Source of the DNA: Podila epigama
Taxonomy: Eukaryota > Mortierellomycota > Mortierellomycetes > Mortierellales > Mortierellaceae
Length of the DNA: 15,056 bases
Assembly: GCA_015679605.1 (NCBI GenBank)
Contig: JAAAVE010000341.1
Coordinates: 7,068-22,123, forward strand
Direction of reading: 5' to 3'
Of the stretch, positions 12,101-15,056 are shown piece after piece. The notes beneath the pieces were generated by a model. That model did not search any database, was not told the DNA's origin, and saw nothing but the letters and a program-made list of their open reading frames with translations. Each line of letters begins with the position of its first letter. Position 1 is the stretch's first letter. The position numbers and the translations under genes were made by a program.

Positions 12101-13756
12101 ATGGTGTCAAGGATTATACCCAACGACTGGACATCCTGACACGCGATCTCTTCAGTGTGACTTTCCGTCGTGCGAGCCGAGCCTTGCTTCATGACGACCA
12201 TATCACTTTTGCTATGTTGTTGACTCAAATCAAGATCCGGGGCACAGAGTCCCAGGCGAATGAGCAAGAATACGACTTTTTGCTTAGTCCCGATTCGAAC
12301 CCAACAGGAGAGATCACGGCCGAGTTTACAGAGGCACAACGTGTCTCACGCATGCTTGACTTTTCGAGACTCGCCTCGTTCAAGGCCCTACCTGACAGTG
12401 TATCGACCAACCCAGAGCCATGGACCAAATTCTGGAACGACTCGAAGCCAGAGGCTAATATTCCTGTCTTCTGGGATGAATCTGCAGCTGATGGTATGTG
12501 GACGATTCTTTCCTGGTCTTTTTTTTTTTTTTTTTTTGTGTGTGTGCTGGTTGGTTGCCTCATGTACTTTTTGTACCTAACAAATCTCTTCATAAACTTG
12601 CCACTTCCTATAATGCAATCCATGTTATATAGCCATTAATGACTTCAAAAAGTTGCTGGTCATCAAGTGCTTCCGCCCTGACCGTTTGCTGGCAGCTACT
12701 TCCAAGTATGTGGACAAGGTCTTTACTCCCAACTTTTTGGGCCAGTCTGATCTGGACCTTGCGAAATTGGTGCAGGAAGAGGTCAAGGCATCAACGCCTA
12801 TCTCACTTTGCTCTGTACCTGGTCATGACGCCGCGTATCGCGTTGAGAACTTGGCTCAGGAGCAAGGTGTCCGTTTGGCGTCGGTGGCAATGGGATCGCA
12901 GGAAGGATATAGCTTGGCTGACCAGGCGATTGCGTCGGCCACCAAGACTGGTAATTGGGTATTGCTCAAGAACGTTCACCTTGCGCTTCAGTGGCTCGGA
13001 CAACTGGACAAGCGTTTGCACAGTCTCAAGGCGAATCCAAGCTTTAGGTTGTTCTTGACTATGGAGACGAACCCCAAGGTGCCTGTGAACTTGCTCCGTC
13101 TCTCACGTGTCCTGATGTTTGAGCCTCAGCCTGGTATCAAGGCCAACCTTCAAGAGTCCCTCCGAGGCATTCCTGTGGCGCGACTCAGCAAAGGACCAAC
13201 GGAGCGTGCGCGCCTGTACTTTATGGTTGCATGGTTGCATGCGATTGTTTTGGAACGTTTGCGATATGTGCCATTGGGTTGGACAAAGGCGTATGAATTT
13301 AACGACTCGGATCAGGACTGTGCGTTGAACACGATCGATAACTGGCTGGACTCTGTAGCTGTTGGACGGGCGAACATTTCTCCAGATAAGATCCCATGGG
13401 ATGCTATTCGCACGTTGTTGAGTCAATCTGTGTATGGAGGCAGGGTTGATAGTGAACAGGACCAACAGTTGTTGGAAAGCTTTGTCAACTCTTTCTTCTG
13501 TCCCGAATGCTACGATCTGTCGTTCAAGTTGGTGGAGCCTTCTGAGGCAGATCCTGCGGGCCTGACGGCGCCTGAGGGCACAAAGATGGCACAGTTCCTG
13601 GAATGGGTCAATGATCTCCCCGAACGTGAGCCTCCTACCTGGCTGCGTCTCCCTGCTACTGCCGAGCGTGTACTCTCGACCCACAAGGCGATTACTATGC
13701 TGTCCAAGATCAAGAAGATCAAGAGCCTTGTTGACGATGATGATGATGAAATGTGA
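26..13756 (+). CDS. DYN1: Cytoplasmic dynein 1 heavy chain, spliced, 5'-partial
   Basis: This gene encodes the motor subunit of cytoplasmic dynein, which hydrolyses ATP to walk towards microtubule minus ends. In fungi it drives nuclear migration, spindle positioning and retrograde endosome transport. The eleven exons join in phase to 4187 residues plus stop. P-loops are visible at residues 1754-1761 ([11 protein letters not shown]1), 2059-2066 ([11 protein letters not shown]2), 2430-2437 ([11 protein letters not shown]3) and 2772-2779 ([11 protein letters not shown]4). Walker B Asp-Glu pairs are at 1806-1807 (AAA1), 2499-2500 (AAA3) and 2830-2831 (AAA4). AAA2 has the usual Asp-Gly-Asp variant near 2139. 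The stalk and microtubule-binding domain occupy about 3024-3326. Near-verbatim similarity to cytoplasmic rather than axonemal heavy chains throughout fixes the paralogue. The true start lies upstream, an estimated 150-190 codons away. The protein ends just after the AAA6 lid, about 300 or more residues before an animal dynein would end. The symbol is the yeast name; nudA or DHC1 would be equally valid. Confidence 0.97.
151..298 (+). other. DYN1 intron 1 (148 bp)
   Basis: This intron runs from gtattc to ctatctag. The donor lacks the usual A or G rich +4/+5 positions and is the weakest in the gene. The junction is nevertheless fixed by protein similarity on both sides (RAIDE to CREEGRRV) and by an in-frame TAA 15 bases inside the intron. 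Confidence 0.85.
299..536 (+). CDS. DYN1: DYN1 exon b (tail)
   Basis: This exon encodes residues 42-120 plus the first base of codon 121. It follows the acceptor ctatctag and reads [13 protein letters not shown], which joins the preceding RAIDE exactly as the family's tail does. It then gives [20 protein letters not shown] and [20 protein letters not shown], both strongly conserved in cytoplasmic heavy chains. The donor is gtgagc, and the upstream intron is 151-298 (148 bp). The GTG at 320 is internal and is not a start codon. Confidence 0.9.
537..696 (+). other. DYN1 intron 2 (160 bp) with T20 tract
   Basis: The donor is gtgagc and the acceptor is ttgctag. A run of 20 T residues (543-562) begins straight after the donor hexamer. 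U-rich sequence just downstream of a 5' splice site is known in other fungi and animals to aid U1 binding through TIA-1/Nam8-type proteins. Whether it does so here is inference. Confidence 0.88.
543..562 (+). repeat. T20 homopolymer in intron 2
   Basis: Twenty consecutive T residues lie directly after the 5' splice site of intron 2. The run is length-prone in sequencing, so its exact size should be treated as approximate. Confidence 0.95.
697..789 (+). CDS. DYN1: DYN1 exon c (tail)
   Basis: This short 93-bp exon follows the acceptor ttgctag and precedes the donor gtatgc. It encodes [18 protein letters not shown] and ADTGLKE, tail motifs found in both animal and Aspergillus heavy chains. The split Val codon formed with exon b (G plus TG) restores the family's sequence. 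The intron upstream is 537-696 (160 bp), the longest in the gene. Confidence 0.9.
887..1013 (+). CDS. DYN1: DYN1 exon d (tail)
   Basis: This exon encodes tail residues from codon 152 to codon 194, including [18 protein letters not shown] and [11 protein letters not shown]. The acceptor is ttctatag and the donor is a consensus gtaagt. The upstream intron is 790-886 (97 bp). Reading through the donor gives an immediate TAA, so splicing is required. Confidence 0.9.
1110..2682 (+). CDS. DYN1: DYN1 exon e (tail, dimerisation and subunit-binding region)
   Basis: This exon encodes residues 195-718. It opens after atcatag, where the last bases TC of exon d plus G restore a Ser codon. The sequence [18 protein letters not shown] follows, conserved in fungi and animals. 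Through the DHC_N1 domain it also carries [17 protein letters not shown], the variable helical stretch near residues 310-360, and [19 protein letters not shown]. In the family this part of the tail mediates heavy-chain dimerisation and contacts the intermediate and light intermediate chains; that role is taken from family knowledge. It ends in phase 0 at the donor gtatgt. The upstream intron is 1014-1109 (96 bp). Confidence 0.95.
2807..3268 (+). CDS. DYN1: DYN1 exon f (tail)
   Basis: This exon encodes residues 719-872. [16 protein letters not shown] and [20 protein letters not shown] match the cytoplasmic heavy-chain tail. Between them, where animal proteins have an acidic, poorly conserved linker, this protein has a strongly basic segment, [13 protein letters not shown] (encoded near 2990-3026). 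The exon starts after attactag and ends in phase 0 at the donor gtgaga. The upstream intron 2683-2806 (124 bp) contains a good branch site, gactaat. Confidence 0.93.
3381..4017 (+). CDS. DYN1: DYN1 exon g (distal tail / neck)
   Basis: This exon encodes residues 873-1084 and the first base of codon 1085. Recognisable runs include [39 protein letters not shown] and DAVTFIT-like [15 protein letters not shown]. These are the most conserved part of the tail, just before the linker. The acceptor is attcatag and the donor is gtaagt. The intron upstream is 3269-3380 (112 bp). Confidence 0.95.
4054..4070 (+). repeat. A17 homopolymer in intron 7
   Basis: Seventeen consecutive A residues lie in the first half of the intron at 4018-4133, after an inferred donor gtaagt and before the branch-like cactaataac. 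The tract is on the opposite strand sense from the T runs in introns 2 and 10. There are no flanking target-site duplications, so it is not an obvious retroelement tail. Confidence 0.95.
4134..4810 (+). CDS. DYN1: DYN1 exon h (start of linker)
   Basis: This exon encodes residues 1086-1310 and opens into the DHC_N2 linker, the lever that swings across the AAA ring to produce the power stroke. LQMKIVTED at the 5' end, [10 protein letters not shown] in the middle and LVAQ-like [15 protein letters not shown] at the 3' end are diagnostic. It ends in phase 0 at the donor gtacga, one of the weaker donors in the gene. The upstream intron 4018-4133 (116 bp) contains an A17 run and a branch-like cactaataac. 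Confidence 0.95.
4882..6950 (+). CDS. DYN1: DYN1 exon i (linker and AAA1)
   Basis: This exon encodes residues 1311-1999 plus two bases of codon 2000. The linker continues with [50 protein letters not shown] and [20 protein letters not shown], nearly invariant in cytoplasmic dynein. AAA1, the main hydrolysis site, has its P-loop [10 protein letters not shown] encoded at 6211-6240 and Walker B CFDEFNRL at 6361-6384. [20 protein letters not shown] follows. All catalytic residues I can identify are intact. The upstream intron 4811-4881 is the shortest (71 bp). The donor gtaagt at 6951 is followed at once by an in-frame TAA if it is not spliced. Confidence 0.97.
6951..7052 (+). other. DYN1 intron 9 (102 bp) with two in-frame acceptors
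   Basis: The donor is a consensus gtaagt. The acceptor at 7051-7052 (gcaatag) reproduces the conserved AAA1-AAA2 junction without an insertion. A second acceptor at 7000-7001 (cattatag) keeps the same phase and would add 17 residues. A branch-like gtactaaat sits only about ten bases before the downstream AG, which is unusually close. The only other pyrimidine-rich stretch precedes the upstream AG. Confidence 0.88.
7053..12493 (+). CDS. DYN1: DYN1 exon j (AAA2-AAA5, stalk and buttress)
   Basis: This uninterrupted 5.4-kb exon encodes residues 2001-3813. The P-loops of AAA2, AAA3 and AAA4 are at 7228-7251, 8341-8364 and 9367-9390. Walker B sites of AAA3 (VVFCDEIN) and AAA4 (FILDESN) are at about 8536-8559 and 9532-9552. 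The stalk starts near 10123 with heptad-rich [10 protein letters not shown]. The microtubule-binding tip spans about 10468-10780 (from [20 protein letters not shown] to the returning helix). The second stalk helix runs to about 11030. AAA5 follows with [15 protein letters not shown], lacking a normal P-loop as is usual. Next comes the buttress (strut) coiled coil near 11710-11960. The acceptor used here is the one giving LLKDVFPG without an insertion; another in-frame acceptor lies 51 bp upstream. Confidence 0.97.
10123..11031 (+). other. Stalk coiled coil and microtubule-binding domain
   Basis: Two antiparallel heptad-rich helices (about 10123-10467 and 10780-11031, residues about 3024-3138 and 3243-3326) flank a globular tip (about 10468-10779). 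In dynein the sliding of these helices relays nucleotide state from the ring to the microtubule-binding tip. The tip contains [13 protein letters not shown], with the conserved Pro pair at the stalk base, and [20 protein letters not shown]. Helix lengths look normal for the cytoplasmic family, with no insertion in the tip. Boundaries are estimated by eye. Confidence 0.88.
12494..12632 (+). other. DYN1 intron 10 (139 bp) with T19 and GT repeat
   Basis: This intron runs from gtatgt to gttatatag and separates the AAA5/buttress region from AAA6. It contains T19 (12519-12537) followed by a short GT repeat (12538-12546). It has no stop in the upstream reading frame, so unspliced mRNA would read through it and stop at 12637-12639, within exon k. 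Protein similarity across the junction (SAADG to AINDFKKLL) supports normal removal. Confidence 0.93.
12633..13756 (+). CDS. DYN1: DYN1 last exon k (AAA6 and lid, truncated C-terminus)
   Basis: This exon encodes residues 3815-4187 and the TGA stop. It follows the acceptor gttatatag; the split Ala codon is G plus [13 protein letters not shown] opens AAA6, and [68 protein letters not shown] and [18 protein letters not shown] follow. The lid ends at [20 protein letters not shown]. Where animal dyneins continue into a C-terminal domain of some 300 further residues, this protein has a short basic stretch and then DDDDDEM and stop. The acidic tail is encoded by a small GAT repeat. No other + frame downstream resembles the missing domain. 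Confidence 0.95.
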
Positions 13757-13873
13757 TAGATGGATGATACGCCAGTTAGCGTACTATTTTGTTCACGTTG
13801 ATACATGAGAACAATAATGAATTCTGAGTTTTTGCTTTTTGTTCTATGATATTATTATTTTATTGAAGCGCCT
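13757..13873. other. Convergent 3' intergenic region
   Basis: These 117 bp separate the stop codons of the two tail-to-tail genes. The strip is AT-rich and should hold both 3' UTRs or cleavage sites. On the + strand there is an AATAAT at 13813-13818 followed by T-rich sequence. On the - strand an AATAAA lies at 13859-13864. Transcripts of the two genes probably overlap at their 3' ends. Confidence 0.6.
13859..13864 (-). promoter_or_regulatory. Possible polyadenylation signal AATAAA for the - strand gene
   Basis: This is a canonical AATAAA hexamer on the - strand, about ten bases beyond the stop of the - strand gene, followed by further A/T-rich sequence. Fungal signals are loose and the spacing is short, so the call rests on the match alone. 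Confidence 0.35.
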
Positions 13874-14742
13874 CTACTTTTTACTACCATGATTCTTGGA
13901 AGCATCTGTTGTTGCTGTAGCAGTGGCTGCCTTTTTAGCCTGGTCTCGTTCCAATTGCCGCTTCTTCTCTTTAGCCATGTTGGCTCGCGAAGCCAGCATC
14001 TGGTGCCAGACATCCTTCACTTGCACAGTCATATTCGTCACCAAGGTCCACGCATCCATGCGGACCACACTCTTTTTGATCCGTTCTAGACCTCGCTTTT
14101 GTGAACCATTGCTCCACGAGTCGATATACATATTCGTCACTCGGTACGTTGGCGAGAAGGTCCTGTAAAAAAATGCCATTGTCGCCTTTTGGGACTGGAC
14201 GAGACGTTGTTCAAACACAAGTGCTGCAGAGTACAAGAGTGCTGATGGCATCGTTGGATTCGCTGTGGATGCCCCAGCTGCCAACGCACCAGTATGAGTG
14301 CTGGTGGATGAAGTTGTTGTTGTTGTTGTTGTTGGTACCATTGTAGATTCCATGGACGCTGTTGTTGGTTGTTCCTTGTTGGTCACGTCTTGCCCGATCG
14401 CGTCCCCATCCATAGTCTTTCGCTTATTCAGTATAGAAGCCATTGTAGTTGCATCGGTAGACCCTATCCGTCCTTGTTGACTGTTCTCCACAGGGTTCAG
14501 TTCTGTTGTCGAGGGTGGTGACTGTGAGACAGCAGCAGCAGCATGCAGAGTAGTTGTACCTGTCAACAACCGTGTGTTAGAGTCGGATTCAGATACAGAG
14601 TCCGATGCAGATAACGAAATCGATGAACATGAAAGAGTGTTGTGTGTCGTCCCTGTCTGTCCTAATGACGACGCATTATGGTCGGCATGTATGGATGGTT
14701 TCGCATGAGTTGTACAAGACAGAGTGTGGTGCTGTTGTTGCG

Positions 14743-14775
<33 letters not shown>

Positions 14776-14986
14776 GCTGCTGTTGCTGTTGCTGTGGGCG
14801 TGTGCGTGTGCGTGGTGGAGAGGCAGCAGAGGTGGGTTGTCCTGTCCCAGAAGGGGATCCCGTCGTGTGAATCCTCTCTGCTGCTGCACCTTGATTGTAA
14901 TTCTGGGTAGCACTGGCAGATACTCTTGCCCTCTTGGAAATAACTATGATTGGAGTAGATTCGAAACGGGGGGAGTGAATAACCCT
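13874..14986 (-). CDS. Unrecognised low-complexity, polyQ-containing protein, 5'-partial
   Basis: A single frame stays open for 370 codons, from just after an in-frame TGA at 14987-14989 to TAG at 13874-13876. I do not recognise the protein. In order it has TPIIVISKRARVS (hydrophobic core plus basic cluster), a Ser/Pro/Arg stretch, 17 Gln followed by Ser and three more Gln, and a Ser-rich segment with SD/SE pairs. A Thr run (about 14312-14335) comes next. A better-ordered C-terminal part then begins near SALLYSAALVFEQRLVQSQK and continues through FFYRTFSPTYRVTNMYIDSW and MDAWTLVTNMTVQVKDVWHQ to a Lys-rich tail. Composition suggests a nuclear or regulatory protein, but this is weak inference. 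No ATG occurs in the frame before 14443. The 5' end is therefore probably in an upstream exon, with an acceptor such as ...ttgaag near 14985. If translation starts at 14443, the protein is 189 residues. Confidence 0.6.
14312..14335 (-). repeat. CAA-type repeat read as polyThr
   Basis: This is a second stretch of the same trinucleotide unit within the same open frame, but offset so that it is read as ACA (Thr) instead of CAA (Gln). It ends in ACT TCA TCC ACC AGC, extending the Thr/Ser-rich low-complexity segment. Confidence 0.8.
14744..14794 (-). repeat. CAA/CAG trinucleotide repeat encoding Gln17
   Basis: Seventeen codons of mixed CAA and CAG are followed by one TCG and three more Gln codons. 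The mixed codon use, especially at the 5' side, argues that the tract is a maintained coding repeat rather than only a recent slippage expansion. Confidence 0.85.
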
Positions 14987-15056
14987 TCAACCTTGCAGGT
15001 ATCGTATCGCAAGAAAAAAAAAAACAAAAAATACAAAAAACCAGGGAGTGAGAGAG
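14987..15056 (-). other. T-rich strip upstream of the - strand frame (possible intron or leader)
   Basis: On the - strand this strip reads as several T runs (up to 11) followed by cttgcgatacgatacctgcaag and ttgaag, where the long open frame begins. That arrangement resembles the polypyrimidine tract and acceptor of an intron. A 5' UTR is the alternative. No convincing start codon is seen. Confidence 0.35.

Noticed and set aside
9802-12339. 845-codon open frame on the - strand opposite exon j
   Set aside because: It lies entirely opposite strongly conserved dynein coding sequence. Its translation is Leu/Val/His-rich without recognisable domains, as expected from the complement of codon-biased sequence.
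13753-13758. gtgata as a donor that would bypass the DYN1 stop codon
   Set aside because: It is a weak match and would need an intron of more than 1.3 kb containing another gene, when the other introns are 71-160 bp. The length of the protein already fits fungal heavy chains.
14605-14990. Poly-Val, poly-Asn or poly-Thr frames on both strands around the CAA repeat
   Set aside because: A trinucleotide repeat is open in several frames at once. Only the Gln frame is continuous with the long 370-codon frame, so the others are shadows.
13757-15056. Missing dynein C-terminal domain encoded further along the + strand
   Set aside because: I read the + frames and found nothing like the family's C-terminal motifs (such as an ILPxxW or LGGLFxPEA-type block). 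The strand is occupied by the antisense of the - strand gene.

Overview
This is eukaryotic, almost certainly fungal DNA. It is dominated by one very large spliced gene on the + strand, the heavy chain of cytoplasmic dynein 1 (DYN1 / nudA / DHC1 family). A second, unrelated gene lies convergently on the - strand at the right edge. The short GT-AG introns (71-160 bp, with CTAAT/CTAAC-like branch sites in several), the homopolymer tracts inside introns, the roughly 50% GC coding sequence and the heavy-chain wording (close to filamentous-fungal NUDA in the tail, but with long conserved stretches shared with animals) suggest an early-diverging filamentous fungus, perhaps Mortierellomycota/Mucoromycota. 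The placement is inference.

Layout. Positions 1-25 are the 3' end of an intron. Positions 26-13756 carry eleven exons separated by ten introns: 26-150, 299-536, 697-789, 887-1013, 1110-2682, 2807-3268, 3381-4017, 4134-4810, 4882-6950, 7053-12493 and 12633-13756. The phases agree at every junction and give 4187 residues followed by TGA. About 150-190 N-terminal residues should lie upstream of the window. In order the protein has the dimerising, cargo-binding tail, the linker, AAA1 to AAA4 with intact P-loops, the stalk coiled coil with its microtubule-binding tip, the AAA5 buttress, and AAA6 with its lid. It stops immediately after the AAA6 lid with an Asp-rich tail and has none of the C-terminal 'cap' of animal dyneins. 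Its projected length (about 4,350 residues) matches other filamentous-fungal heavy chains.

Positions 13757-13873 are a 117-bp tail-to-tail intergenic region. From 13874 to at least 14986 on the - strand there is a continuous open frame of 370 residues that I do not recognise. It begins with a basic and possible SUMO-interacting segment, continues through a 17-residue polyglutamine tract and Ser/Thr-rich low-complexity sequence, and ends in a better-ordered basic helical region. Its 5' end is not visible; the T-rich strip at 14987-15056 looks like an intron or leader. The two genes have no evident functional link. I found no tRNA, rRNA, transposon, CRISPR array or bacterial-type element.
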